Below, piece after piece: positions 48,188-61,700 of a DNA stretch of 64,000 nt. Source of the stretch: Phlebiopsis flavidoalba (Eukaryota; Basidiomycota; Agaricomycetes; Polyporales; Phanerochaetaceae); NCBI GenBank assembly GCA_035772785.1, contig JAOCPU010000002.1, forward strand, positions 310,001-374,000, read 5' to 3'. The position numbers and the translations under genes are program-made. A model generated the notes under the pieces. It worked only from the letters and a program-made list of their open reading frames with translations, searched no databases and was not told the origin of the DNA. Within the stretch, counting starts at the first letter, position 1; each line of letters opens with the position of its first letter.

Positions 48188-51100
48188 AGATGTCGTGTCT
48201 TGTAGTGTGGCATATCAATTTTCATATTGTCAGAGTTCATCTATCGCTCGAAAAATCTTCGGCTTCCATCCTTCCTTCTAATTCTCGCCAATCCCCCGAT
48301 CCCCGATCGTCTTACGCTGCTTGATCGCACCACACAATCGCGTTTCTTGACAAAAGCAACGTCACATGGCCTGAAAGGTCTCTAGTTGAATGCTCAAAGG
48401 TCTAGTTCGATCGGAATACAATCCGCGAGCCTCGGTTCGCGCGCGATCCCATGAAGCTGGTTTTACTGTTTGAGTAGTCAATCACAGTCTAGTCGTTCTT
48501 CCGGGGTGGCTTATTCAACGTCAGCGCCTTGATGATACACATTTGTGCCGTGGACAGTATTCCGCCTCCGGTGATATATTGATTTTTGAGGCTGGACCCA
48601 TCAATCCAAGCACCTAAACCGGGCATTCGACTTAGACCTGTAAAGTTTATATATAATCACTAACATACGTCTTATTTAAGTCCACAAAGTACGCACCGCT
48701 TGACTTCCCTTACTGGTGAGAAAGCAGGCTGGTGGGCGATGGTCGATCGAGAACAGCAAGGTGACGTGTAATCGAAGCGTTGTTTGTTTTGTTCTGGTGC
48801 TACAGTAATCTTGTACAATAGTTCACCTTGTTCCATGCCACGACTTAACCAAGTCAAATATTTAACCACACAACAGAGAATATCAAACGGCACGTACAGT
48901 TTCCCATCAGTAGTAACCCAGTATTACCTTTATCTACTTCCGAATCAGTGCCTGTGAACCGCCGTACGCGCACGAGACGGGATACCACACTTCACAATGT
49001 AATGTGTCACAGAGAGGGTACATGCGCAGGTCGACTCATACCATACAGCGTGTGTCGTGGTCATCGTGTAGACAATGGATGCTTCAATTTCAGTCACTTG
49101 TTGATAATCATCTTGACTTTTCCGAATACGATGTCATAATAAAGTGTCATAACAGAGCACCAGCCGAGCAACAGGGGATTTTAGTGCCGGAAAAACCTTG
49201 CGTATTGTACATAATCAAACGCATAGTTGACCCCGAATAGGCGGGCAAGGAATGCCGCACATTCAGCAGCCCGGGTACTGCAACGTGTGCCTCCTCGCCA
49301 CTTTTCTTGCCATGTTCCACTGCTCAATTAATGTCGCAATATTGCTATGCTTACCTGGAACTCAATAGCATCGCACTAAAGAATTAGGTCTAATGTGAGT
49401 GTTATATCCTGTTGCATTATATGTACTAGCCAAACCCTAATAACAACGACAAATAACAATTAGGCATGCACCTGTTACCAGGACAGTCTAGTCCGTGCTC
49501 ACAAGATAAATATCGCCCCTCGATGTATTACACGTGACAGTTTCTCGACTATTTCCATCGTACCTTCACAGCACTGTGCGTGTGGTCATACGTCGACGGA
49601 TGCATAAGAAGGGCCGAATCCGTTAACCGCCACTTCCGCCAGAATAAAAAACTCTGCACCAAGGCAAAAACAGACAAAGAGACCACTCTACCAAGTCGAG
49701 GGTATCAAGGAAGAGCATTTATGTCCAACACCGTTCGTAGATCGCATAGCCACCAACTTAGACGTTGCCTTTTAGATTAATCGCTTCGATACTGTCTATT
49801 GCCTAGCTATGATCACCTAACCATGACTGAACACAAGGGACGTGCACTGCACTATCGGAAACCATTGACAGAGCGGTAGCACGGCCCTAATGCGAGCAAC
49901 ATTCGATGAATTCAATGACTCTTCCACTCCACGATATTTAATGGGTTATAAATTGATACTTCGTTCCTGATTCATAATGCGAAAACTACAATTGAAGAGT
50001 ATATCTGTTTTTACTAAACAGAGCTAGAAAGTAGACCTGAAGTAGAGTTTTGAACATACACTTCACAGAGGCCGAGTCATGTGAGTGAGATTCCCAAGAT
50101 CTGGACACCGAAAGTCAACAGGGTGTTATGCAGTTTTCATCCTTGAATAAAGGTCAAAACTTACGTTAGGGGATAAATTTCCCCAAAGGCCCGAAGGGTC
50201 AATATACGGGATTGCTTGATGTGAGGTCACCACACAAAATTAACACCAGCCGTTTAATTTAACGGTCAATTGCCTATGTAAAAGATGGCTCACCGCTTGG
50301 CAAGGCAACAAACCTCTAGAAAGACGGCTCAGAGAGCACACTAACAGTATTGATCAACCCAAAGCCGTCAGAAAGACTCAACGATGGTCCGTCAACCAAT
50401 CTATATATCTTAGGTAGAAGCAATCCACAGAGCGGGAGCAGCGCGTTTTCCGCGCGACACCGGCCTGTCAACCCAAAATGCCCCCGCCTGGTTCTTTGCA
50501 AATGCCTGCCTGAAAATATCAGAAGCAAGAACTCCAGCCGTTCGTCCAAATGCGACCGCGAACTAAAAGTGCCCACGCTAGCCTTTCATTACTAAATCAA
50601 TGACAAAATCGTCCGATCGAAGCCCCCGTGTGTGACTTACGAGAACAAAGTAGTGTAGGCTAGTAAGATTAGGGACCACTGTAGCCATTGATTGATGGTC
50701 GTTGCTTTTGAATCTGTCTCACGTCTTATGAGAAGAGCCCTGGCCCGCGAAAGAAGACCCTGCAACACTTTAAATTTACGACCTACTTGAAGCCCCTCGA
50801 CCTCTCATCATGTTTGATATACATCCCCGATCACTTGAGAAACGTGTCATACGCAAGGGCAAGAACTAGAAACGAGCGCACCTCACGCTGTTATCTATAG
50901 TAGTGTGACATCTATAGAAAGTGCCAGGTGCTCGAACTCCGCAGCTTGTAGACAGGTAAGTGATATAAAGTTCCTATGAGCCAACACATCATGACCCGCT
51001 TACGATGCCCTAAGGTTGAACCGCCCTTCGAACAGTTGAAACGTTTGAGCCGCTGATACGAGCTCCAGCCCACCCTACATCCCGCCCTACCTGATGCCAG

Positions 51101-52315
51101 TCGCTCGATTACCTTCAACCCCCCCCCGCCCCCATCCCCAACGCGAGGAAGGCTCTTCTATAAACATTGTTTTAATGGTTATGTGTGGAAACATCTGGGT
51201 GAAGTAACGCTGAAGAAAGCTGTGACTAATATTAAACCTCAAGTCATAAGTTGTCACCTTGTGTCAAATTCAAAGACTAGCCTCGTTTTTATTCGGAAAT
51301 CAAAAGGTTCCACTTCTTTCTTCATGACGATTCACATTTAGCGTCCCTACTCCCTAATGGAAACACCACTTATATATCTCCAACAATTCGAAAGTCTCCC
51401 AAGCATCTTGACCCCAACTACCAATCACAGCCAGTCAGCTTTCGTCAAATTTTCCTTCACAGCAATTTTCAAACGGGGCATCTATGTACAAGGCAGGGGG
51501 CTAGGAACAGTCGCTTAGTTTCCAGCCCGACACGTTCGTGGAACGATATAGGCCTACACGCGGGATGTGGTGCCTACTCGGGCACAATCGCCGGATAATC
51601 CGGACGTCTTGGCCCATCCCTGACGGTGAGTCGTCCACTGCGCACAAAGCGGTGCGCGTAAAGGGACATTAAATATGGAGGCTCGGATTTGATTGATCCA
51701 ACGGCTTTCCCTCCTAGGTACCTTTCCCTTCGACCTAAATGGCAGACCTTCCTCGAAAAGGCAAATCTCCAATGAGCTAGCGTTACGAAGATCGGGCTTC
51801 CTCGACATAACACTTTCATTTTGCTAGCGCGTGTTGGGGGGAGGTTGCGGCACGGGTTTTGCCGGTAGTCCCATGTCTCAGGCTCGTTTGGCCAGCCAGG
51901 CCAGTGTTGAGACGAAGGGATTCCTCACTATAGCGGGCTGTCATGCAAAAACCTCGCTGTAGACAGAAAAAGAACGTCACAAACGAGGCCACGCACCTAC
52001 TTATGATTGGGTCCGCTGATAGCAGAGGGCGCTGCCCCGAGGGTTTGACTTCAGCTTCCATGACATATTACTTATTGCTCCCTGTAGAATAGACTGGTCG
52101 TCAGAGTACAGCGATGGAATCACATTAATGCAACGTACGGCTACGGGGAAGAGTGAAAGGATGTGCTTAGGATAATGGGTCTATTGCAACTCCTTAAGTA
52201 TGCTGAGAACGTCTCTGATATGGGCGCACGGAATTTGAGAATTCCCCACGTTTTCCCAGAACGGTCCCTAATTCCAGGCAGAATTCATCAAAGTACTCCT
52301 TAAAGAAGAAGAGAT

Positions 52316-52353
52316 AGCCCACAGCGTCTAGAGTGAAACATCAGGTGCAGGCC
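52316..52353. repeat. Perfect 38-bp direct repeat, left copy
   Basis: Begins AGCCCACAGCGTCTAGAGTG and is identical over 38 bases to 52648-52685. The copies start 332 bases apart. Neither lies in a recognised gene. Confidence 0.9.
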
Positions 52354-52647
52354 TCAAAACGTAAACATCTCGAGTAGTATCGGGCGAAAGAAGCCCTCCT
52401 GATTCCCCAATTCAAAAAAAAGTCAAGATGTCTGAAATATTCCCAGCCCTGGGGTGTGGTGCTGATCATCGCAGTGAACACTGCTCGGATTCGTTCGTTG
52501 TGCCGTTCCAATAGAATGAGCTATATCACCTGGGCTCCGGGACCAACCGGCGTGAGACATGCTGCTCACGGACATGGAGAAACGGCAACATACGTCAAAG
52601 TCCCAAAGTTAGTAGGCGGGTTTACTATTATTGCAGCCTTTTTGCCC

Positions 52648-52685
52648 AGCCCACAGCGTCTAGAGTGAAACATCAGGTGCAGGCC
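52648..52685. repeat. Perfect 38-bp direct repeat, right copy
   Basis: Identical to 52316-52353. The flanks differ outside the repeat (CTCAAAAC after the left copy, AGAATTGC after the right), so the match is sharply bounded. Confidence 0.9.
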
Positions 52686-54247
52686 AGAATTGCGGAGCAC
52701 CTGGAAGATGCAAAGAGCTACCCCATGGCTAATTTGAACAAAAGTGGTTACTTTACGACTAATCTGTGGATAGCAATACCTACTGCGCAGTCCAGCGCCT
52801 ACGCCATGCCGTCATCCCGTAACGCGGAATCCAAGCTCTGGAAGCAATGTATTGCACAATAAAAAAGAGTTCGCCGACGGGCTCCGGAGTTGTCATGGCG
52901 GACCTGAAAGACCTATCGTGGAACAAGACTGGCACACAATCACAGTTTGTCTGCCAGCAGCGTTCAAAGTGCATGTTGTTTGCTAAGCTGTCCGCATGAT
53001 CATAAAATAACGTGGTCGGCAGTACACTGAGCTAGTATTCAGAAAGTTTCACGTAAAGCCCATAGTTGGATCATCAAACTCACTGGTGGGTCTAAATAAA
53101 CGATGTGCTACTGAAGAACATCATTTTGCGATGGTGGCTCGCATACTATCTGTTTGGAGAGCTCTCGGGAAGTGCAGGGCGTGAAAGCTTCTCAGAATCA
53201 CCATGCTTTCGATCCTGGCGCGCCGCACAACTCGCCTGAGGTTGCTGGATGCAATGGTTGAAGTGCTGAATCAATAATGGAAGTTCAAGCGTTCCGCGAG
53301 TGCATGAGAACCTGAAACTGAATCTTGCTATCTGTTCACTGGCGCGTCGCGGCCCATCGTCCTGATGAGTCGTTCATTAGAACATGCGTGGGAGCCGATC
53401 GATCCCAAGACGTTGAACCAGAGACGGTACGCGCCACTAAACCTTGCGCAAACATGGGTCTAGTCAGCCTGCAAAGGGCACAGCGAGCAGTTCGCCGTTC
53501 GACACATTGTGGCATCAACGAGCCAAAGCGACAATGGCACTGACCGGGTGGCGGCAGGCTTCAATCGAGCACCATGTCCCCAATTGTCAGGCCCCTTGCC
53601 GGGGGAAGAAGCGCAAGAGCCGTCGTCAACAAGTCGTCAAGCAAAATTGGAGTGACGTTCTCCACCTGGGACGTGTAGAAGTGTCGTAAGCCTCATGTTG
53701 CCACGGTAATGTGCCAGAATGTACCTCAAGATAGTTCACAATCTTCCCCTTCTTACGGTCGCGCAGTATCGAGAGTCAATAGCAGCGGGGGGTAAGCCAC
53801 TCCCGGCGCCCTCGAGCAGTTACGTTCATCATGACACACAATCGAATTCGGGTCCCGCTGCCGAAATAACGTTACGGTCAGCAAGCTGAGGATATCGACC
53901 ACGCAGAGACTGCCTTGCTCGTGCTGAAGTAAATTACGTACATAGTACATGCCCTATCGGAGCATCGGACTGTGCGGGGCCTAAAAGAAAAGATTCTCAG
54001 CCTGAAAAATGAGCACGCCAAGCTAGATGTCGAGCCACCAGACTACGCCCTCCCCCCCCCGTTCAGTCAACACAGAGCACCAGCGAAGTGTTGCCTGCAA
54101 TCATCGTTCCGATGTCCCGCCGACGCCGGAGATGAGAGTGTTCGTTCGACTAGGAAGTAGCAAACTCTCTTAGCCACGACCCTCCTGCTCATAGACGGCA
54201 GACCCAGCGAACGTTTACTAGGAATCGAAGACTTCGCGCGTGCGCTA

Positions 54248-55159
54248 TCACCCTATGAAACTCGCTTTGCAACATCGTGGTGCGCATTTTGACGCCATCT
54301 CCAAACCGAGGTACCGCGCTCGTCCTGACGAGCTGCCCAAGTCGCAAGGCATCAGGCTTGGCCCAGTCGGACCCACCAATAATTTCAATTGCCACATACC
54401 TTCTCTACATTTCACGTCCCATCCGTTGTCCACGATAAACCGCTGCACGTACGACATCGGGGAGAGGACGGATGAACGCACAGGCGCTAACCACTCAGAA
54501 CGCCACCGTAAACTCGCCTTAATCCTCTTTGTGTTGTGCACTCGCACGCGACGCACAAGCTCCATGTAATCGCGGTCTGGAATGTCCATGTCCACCCAGA
54601 TTCAAATGGCACCCACCTCACGCAGTCAGTACCCCACTGCTCGATACCAGCTATTACAACACCTTCCTCAGCTGACGATAACTTACGCGCCACGCGCAGC
54701 TCCTCAAATCGCCGCATTGTCCCTAGAGTCACAATCGGGGGTCTCAGAACCAGACCATGGTACAAATTCAAATAACACGCACCTCGCACATTTCATTCGC
54801 TTTTGTTTCAGCTACGACAGCATTTGCCAACACGCCGAATTCGAAGCCGCAGGTTCGCCTCCCCACGAAACCCTTTTCATCGTGGCATAGAGTAAGACAC
54901 ACGCACCCGGTACAAGCTCCCGCAGGGCCGCAGCTTGAATGACCAAGGACCAGGGTACATGCTCCAAGAACAACTGTATTCCAGGCGGCTGTAGGTACAC
55001 CAGGGTCGGTATCGTGAATGCGAACGCTGCTCCACAGCCGGAGCACATGGGGAGGGGCGAGGGAGGAAGGCAGGCTGAAGACGGTGCAAAACAGTGCAGC
55101 AAAAGCGGGCCGGGGGATGCAGAGTCAGAGTGAATGCGGTCCAGAGCAACGAAGAGCAA
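54248..55159 (-). CDS. Unrecognised minus-strand coding-like region
   Basis: Three successive long minus-strand frames: 54812-55159 (115 codons), 54487-54789 (100 codons, RRFEELRVARKLSSAEEGVV) and 54248-54595 (115 codons, PDRDYMELVRRVRVHNTKRI). They could be exons of one gene with indels. Codon content looks protein-like, but no domain is recognised and plus-strand frames overlap. Confidence 0.3.
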
Positions 55160-55483
55160 CGAACAAAAAAGAGGAAAAGAATATACTACACTGAAGCTGA
55201 CAAGAGTTTCCCGAGACGTCTATCGGGTCATGAGCGTGAAATCCTGGGGCGTGAAAAGAAGAATGAACAGCGTCGAAAGGTGCCTAGGGTGTAAACGCCC
55301 AGTCACCGTACCTGAGCCCAAGGAGGAGATACAGCCGGAGCAGCCAGACCTGCATAACAACTCTCGCGAGCGCAAAGCCGCCGGCATGGCGCCCCACGAG
55401 CTCTAGGGCCGCCCCGTGTTGAACTTCGACCAAGGTCGTGGCGGCCGCGCGGGGCTTCAACGACGACGTCTGTGGTGGAGCCA

Positions 55484-58252
55484 TCAGTCTCCGCCGTGGC
55501 CGGGTCGTCGTTTTGCGCGGAGGGGCAAGTCACTGCGAGCCGTCGACGGTGACCCAGGGGTGCGGGCTCCTCGTTGGGCGTGCTCGAGCCGGAGCTCTCT
55601 GAGCCGCTCTCCGAGTCGCTCTTCTCCGTTCGTCAGTCTGGCCGGCGTCGTTCTCCTTGTTTTCGTCCCGCCTTTTCGCTTGGGCTGCTCGCCGGTATCG
55701 CGAGGGGCGTCGCCGCGGTCGTAGAAGGGAGCGCCTGGGCCGTCGTCGCAGCAGCGAGCTTGGCCGCGTCCTCCTCTGCCTTCTTCTTTTTCCGCGGCCT
55801 GCTCGAGGAGCTCAAGGCGCTTCTTCTCTTTCTGTGAAAGAAACAAGTCATCAACGACGCGTCCCATATATACGGAAAGGCGGGAGATGCCGAGATAATG
55901 ATCTGCGGCGATCGATGTGCAGAGGGGTATGTACTCACCGCCTGTTTCTCTTTGAGCTCGCGCTCCTTTTTCAACCGCTCCCTCATCTCCCGCTCGCTCA
56001 CGAACCCATGCTGCCGCGTCGCCCGCCGCCTTCTCCGGACTGGACTTGTTTTTGAGGAGATCTGGACATTCGCTCTGGTCAGCACTGGCTTCGACGACGG
56101 CTCCACTCGCGACAAACGACCCAGAAGGCCCACGGAAAAAGAAGTAAAAAAGGTCGCAAGGGAGAAGACGAAGGATAGGGGACGACAAGAAGAATCGACT
56201 CACAGCCCTGCAACGCCGCGACACTGAACTCCTCGTCCGGGATCGAATCCGCAAACTGCTTCGCAAGCTTCGACAGCGTCAGGCCGTCGAGGGGCGGCGC
56301 TGTGTGCTTGAAACGCCGCGATCTCCTCCTCGACCGGCGGCGGCAGGTACGACTGGTTCTTGAGCGCCTCGATGGGGCTCATCTTGGGCGCCCGCGGCGA
56401 GCTGACGGCACTGCTGGTGGTGGGCGTAGAGTTGCCGGTGAGGGACCCGAGCGAGACCGTGGACGCAGACGCCGAGGGCGTCGTGAGGGAGGAGAGGAGG
56501 GACGAGAAGGTCGAGTTTGCGGCGCTTTCGGCCGACGGCGACGGCGGTGTCGAGGGCAGCTCGACGCCCTCGAGCTCCGCGTCGGAAATCTCCGGCTCGT
56601 CGACGTCCGTCGACGGGGAAGAAGTTGCGGAAGAGCAGCTCCGCCTGCCACTGACGAGAGGATGCGTTGCGGAAACTCGACCCAGACGTCCATGCGTCCT
56701 GGACGTGAGAGAGCGGGGTCGAGCCGTTCGAGGTGGTTCGTTGTCCTATGGGCAATGAGCATGGGGGTGCGTGGTGTGTAAATATGCATAAACTTACGCG
56801 AATAGTATGCGACCCTCGCTCGCGGCGACGCCGTCGAGGGCATTCAACAATCCGCTCAGCGTCAGTGTGTTGACTCGGTCAAGTGGTCGTTCTTGTGTCT
56901 CCGGCTGCGTGAGTGCGTCTCTGTGCTCTCGGTTGTTCCACTCGAGCCCTTTGGCGTCGGGGCTGCCTGTTTGCGTCTTCGTCACGCGTCGTGCTTCTTG
57001 TGAATGCAGCGTCGAGGTCTTCAAGCAAGACGATGCACCGTGCGGGGACGCGCCCATGAGGGTCGTCAATGTGCTGTCGCTCACCCATGACGACGACAGA
57101 GACACGACGTAGATGTCCAGCATCAGCTCTCCCGCAATGGCGTGGATGAGCGAGCTCTTTCCTGAGCCGGGCACGCCGTGTAGGAGGTAGCCCCGGCGGA
57201 ACGGGATGCCGCGGTCGGCGTACCACTATAATGGATGGATTTTGTTAGCTCACGCTCATTCATTTCGCACGACGACGACAGGACTTGAAAGTTGAGAATA
57301 AACAGACGGCTCATCTCCGCTTTCGTCTTTCTTTTTTTGTCTCACACTCAAGGAGAGTTGCGTTTGTTGTGTATTACGTTCGTATTGGACTTATGACATT
57401 ACCTTTTCAGACTTGAGGAAGTCTTTGGTATCGCCCAAGAGCATCTCTTTCACACCACGGGTTGAGCACAATGGATGACATGGGACGCTTGTGGCGCGAG
57501 TCAGTCCAGCGCCAGCACGCGTGCGAGTCAGCAAAGTAGATCTGGATGCGGTGGACTGCCTCTGCCTCGTACTCCTTCTTGGCCTGGAGGACGAGCTGCT
57601 TGAGGATGGAGTTGTTGCGGGCGACGACGGAGACGGAGAGGATCTCGCAGGAGCCGCCGTAGGCGTCGGACTTTGCGGGAGCGGCGGACGCGCAGCCAGT
57701 GCCCGCGGTAGAAGATGGTGTGTGTCGTGTTCGCGGTCGGCTGGAAGACGACGCGCGTCTTGACCTTGCCCGGTACGTCGTCGTCGTTCTCGTCGTCGTC
57801 CCCCAAACGAGTTGTCGCCCGCGCGCGTGCCGAAGCCCGGCGTCGACGTGCGCGTCCGTGGTCGTCTCAAAACTCGCGGGAGCGCTGCCATTCGGGCCGG
57901 GCGAGCGAGGCGAGAGCCAGAGCATGAGCCAGTCATACGGGTAGTCCTCCTCGGAGAAGTGGGCGGTCAAGAAGAACGCTGCAAAGGCCGGTGGGTCAGG
58001 CGGCGCTGTGTTAATGTAACGTAGAAAACCGGAACTCACAGTTGATGAATTGGGACCTGGAGCGGGAGGAGGAAGAGCGAGGTCAGTGTATGCGGCGCTA
58101 TGCGGGCTGTCGCGCTCACCATCCGGAGCTCGCCATTCTGCGCGCGGTCTCAACACGGTGCCTCCGAGCACGACAAGCTTCACTCCGTCAACTATCGACG
58201 ACCCTCCGCCTCCGCCGACGAGGGGTTGGACAAGAGACTTGATGGCGTCCAT
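55484..58252 (-). CDS. BCS1-like AAA ATPase with charged C-terminal extension
   Basis: An AAA ATPase of the BCS1 group, whose founding member inserts the Rieske protein in the mitochondrial inner membrane. The start MDAIKSLVQPLVGGGG at 58252 leads to the BCS1 N-domain (FFLTAHFSEEDYPYDWLMLW; THTIFYRGHWLRVRR; LSVSVVARNNSILKQLVLQA; KEYEAEAVHRIQIYFADSHA; RPMSSIVLNP). The AAA domain shows FLKSEK, WYADRGIPFRRGYLLHGVPG with Walker A SGKSSLIHAIAG, Walker B RCIVLLEDLDAAF, LSGLLNALDGVAASEGRILF and TTNHLERLDPALSRPGRMDV. The tail is long and highly charged (REMRERLKKERELKEKQA; EKKRLELLEQAAEKKKAEED), then acidic SDSESGSESSGSS. Such tails mark the BCS1-like paralogues expanded in agaricomycetes rather than canonical Bcs1. 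Indels are frequent. The 3' end is uncertain: an alternative frame stays open to 55303. Confidence 0.9.
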
Positions 58253-61200
58253 TGTGTGTGTTCCGTATTCGAGGAGGTGGCAAATCCAAAACCTGCAGGT
58301 CCTTGCGGCGACGGTATGGCCCAGGGTGTGCGGTGAGCGACGAAGATGAGCAGAAACAGAGAGATGAGATGGGGCGCTGCGGTCTCTGGAGGTATCAGAC
58401 AGTGGCGGTGTGGCTATATGGGAACCTAGTACGCTATGAGAAGACGGCTCCGGTGTCGCGCTGGACGGTGAGCTCTGACTCGGATTGAGTGGGATGGTGA
58501 CTGCGACGGAGAAAAACGCGTCAGCTCTGAGAGCGAGGGTTGCAGGGTCTCCCTTTGAGGGTCGGCTCATTCATGTATTCAACCGCCGCTGGGCGTCTGT
58601 CACGCCCGGCCTACGGGATTCATCCGCCGTGACCGATTCAGACCATCCCGGACTCCGGTCACCTCGTCTAAGCAGTCGCAGGGCCTTCGCCAACGTTCCT
58701 CGTCATCTTCTACCGTCTAATGTGTACGTTGCTATAAGGTTCACAACGGAGCAATCACCAATATCATCAAAGCGTCAGAAGCATGGTACAGAATGATACG
58801 CTAGGTGAGCAAACACAGTTTTCCTTGAAATCTTTGCTCAAAGCTAAATTAATCCCAGCAACTGCGCGTTCGATTGCGGGCCCCGTCGCATTACGCGTTG
58901 CAAAGCATTCCCAAGCTTTGGCTCAACAGGGGTTGGCTCATAAGCTACGATCAAGGTGTCAGTGATACGTATGTTCGGTACCTTTGCAAGGAATTACTAC
59001 TAATCCCGCTGGCAGCTTGTCAGACGTATGGCGGCGCACTTGGACAGCTTGGATGTATTCCGACTACAGCCTTTCATTTCGGTGTTCCAAAGACACCACT
59101 CCGACAGTGGTAGACACGGAAGCAGACACGTTCCACGTTGACGACTGGTGGCGCTCAGGTTGGGGTTTGCGGACATGGAACGGGGTCTGGGGGCACTTGA
59201 TGGCGCCAGCCACGGCCCGTGGCTGTAAACAACCGAAGTCCTCACCGAACACAGCAGTGCGAGCTCTCCTTACAGCATCCACACGAGCCTTTTTACGTGC
59301 CCGCCTTATAGTGTATGCGAAGCGGGCACGTCTTCACTCCACCGTTCCCTGTACGTCTCCCCTCTCCAGCTCTGGGCCACCCTCGCAGTTCCATCGTTCG
59401 ACCGGACGCTTTAGTCACTGTGGCGGGAGCCCCATCACCGCCACACAGCACAGTCACCGCGTGGGGGAGCTCCTGCTCAGATTGGCCTCAGCCAGCCTCG
59501 GCAGGGCGGCCGCCCCCGTCGCTCGCACTCCTCTTCTCGAGCTCTCTCCCGTGGTCTGCGCTGCCCCAAGCGGGCATGGCGCCAGCGGCGGGCTCGGACG
59601 CATCACACCCAATTTACCAGCTCGCGCCTCGTGACAAAAAACGGTTCATCAGAGCCTTGCGATCCCGGGCCTCGTGCACCCCTGCATCACACAAGTGCTT
59701 ACAGATGACGTCCCGGGGAGGACCCACAGCTCGCGCGCAATTGTGCAGCGAAGCGGCCTGGCGGTGCCCACGCTCTCGTAACAGTCGTGTGGCGAAATAG
59801 TCGCCGGGCGTCTCGGCGTGATGAGGGCCACGTCTGGCGGCCCAGATTCGGTGATCGACCCTGGCACCACTCTCGGGAAGTTGCCTTTTTCTAGCAGTCC
59901 CTTTACACATTTTGGGAGGACAGATGCTTGCATGGATGTTGTGTGACTGAGACTGGTGACCATCTAGGACGCACAGCCTTCCGTGCCATCATCACAACTG
60001 AACACAATTCCTACTGCAAGGAAATCCGGAGCATAAAGTTGGTTACTTTCCGCCTATTCACAGGGGCTTCAATTTATCACTGGACTGAATACTTACGCGA
60101 ACATATACCACTCAAAGGGGAGTCGGCAAGATAGATTGCAAAACGCGCTTTCTCACTGGGATAGCAGTTTACTCTTAGAAAAAACAATTGGAATTGATCC
60201 CGAGCGAATTCGGTATTGAAATGTGGTATTGATGTGCGGGTATCAAAGGTAATAGAGCCCACTCTCGCACAACTATATCGAGCGCATGCTCCACCTCTCA
60301 TATGCTCTTACGCTCACTCTCCGTCAACTCCCTAGAAACCACACCGCTTCCCCAGCCAAGCTGAACCCAAAGCATGCATGGGGTCGCCCGTCTCTGCTCC
60401 GCCGTCGGAGCCACATGCACGACGCTTTGGACGCTCAACAACCCAATCCTGCGTTTATCCATCAAAGTATCACCCCGGGCTCGCAAAGCTCATTAAATAC
60501 GCACATGGAACTTCGCGAGCAAGTGATAGCTAGGACCATCATCCCACCTGCGTTCCGAGAGCCTATGCATACGCCCACGCACTCCGACCCGCTGCGCATT
60601 ACGCACCCGCGTCGCGCTCCGCCCCCGCGCGGCACCTGCACGCTCCCCGAGCTTACCTGGCGGCGGCGGCGGCGCGTGACGCGGCCGGCACGTCACGCAC
60701 GAAGGCGTAGTACGCCGGGGTCACAGGCGATCCTGCACTGTCAAGTCGAGAGTTCAGGGGTGGAAAGGGGGGAAATGAGGGGGCTTGGGCTCGCTAGATG
60801 TGCGGGTGCTTGTGGCCTGCGCCAGAAGAGAGTCCGAAGGCGTTGTGGTGTGTCCATGAGACGCGACTGATTGAGACTGAATACAGAAAGGTGTGTGCCG
60901 TTCCCACGCAATGGTGTCTACTCGCACGAGCTGTCGAGGCGTTTTCTATGGGAACCGCTGGAGAGTGCAAACCCAGGTGGTAACATTTCCGAGATGTAAC
61001 TCTCCCGCAGATTATTCCGCCAATTTGTCCCCCTGTTCGAAGTCCGGGAAGGAGGGAATTGCGAGATCATCGCGTCGTAGTGGCCAAGCATCCCTGAGCA
61101 GCCCCGAGGACCAAGTGCGATCCGTTCTCGATCTCGTCCACAACTGATTGAATAGGCCATGCTCAGCACTCCCCACGCGCACACTTCGTGCCCGAGGTCC

Positions 61201-61700
61201 GGGAACGCTTGAGGCAGATGGTACGTCAGGCGCGGTCTGGATTCCCACTCACACCAAGTCCGCGCCGGCGCCCGAGGCGCAGAGTCCAACGGCAGAGAAA
61301 TGACGACGAAAACCTTCGCGCGGATGAGCTTCGATTGTGTACGGCTCCTGGAATGCACCTTTCCACACGACCACGCCGCGGGCTTCACGACGCAACATCC
61401 CCCCCCTCACGCAGTGGCGTCCCCGTCACGAGCACGAGCGTGTAAAGGGTCCGGCCGAGCCTCCGTGTCCCTTGCCTCCGTCAGGGCAGGGCGACGGGGC
61501 AGGGGCTGCTCGGATCGACGTGGCGCGGCGTTGTGTGCCCCCGATTCCGTGTGTCGGGGGCTTGCGCCGGGCGGGTGGCGAGGATATTTGGACCCTGGTG
61601 CGGGTGTGAGATATGAAACGAGATTTCGGCGAGAGGTGACGATGAGGGGAGGTGATGTCCTGGGATAAGTTAAATATTGTGGGTCGGTGCGGCGGTTGTG
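58253..61700 (-). other. Possible multi-exon minus-strand gene, unrecognised
   Basis: Several stop-free, GC-rich, minus-strand stretches have splice-like borders: 61400-61255 (RREARGVVVWKGAFQEPY, AHPREGFRRHFSAVG, ADLV then GTGAGT), 60733-60660 (PAYYAFVRDVPAASRAAA, then GTAAGC) and 59963-59649 (104 codons, with GLLEKGNFPRVVPGSITESG). They may be exons of one gene, but I cannot join them or name a domain. The 318 bases above the BCS1-like start are probably its promoter, although its frame stays open to 58570. Confidence 0.3.

Larger units (their letters stand above)
48188..54247. other. 6 kb gene-poor region
   Basis: No recognisable gene. Frames of 60-85 codons occur at chance frequency; two minus-strand frames at 51554-52061 adjoin end to end but show no known motif. 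No reverse transcriptase, integrase or transposase motif was found on either strand. The stretch contains a perfect 38-bp direct repeat, annotated separately. Confidence 0.45.

Noticed and set aside
53350..53375. Hammerhead ribozyme core (CTGATGAG)
   Set aside because: The matching CGAAA and paired stems are missing; the downstream sequence reads TTAGAAC.
58253..58570. Start of the BCS1-like protein at 58570
   Set aside because: The frame is open, but MDAIKSLVQPL at 58252 is the more usual kind of start and the upstream part is low-complexity Ser/Pro/Arg.
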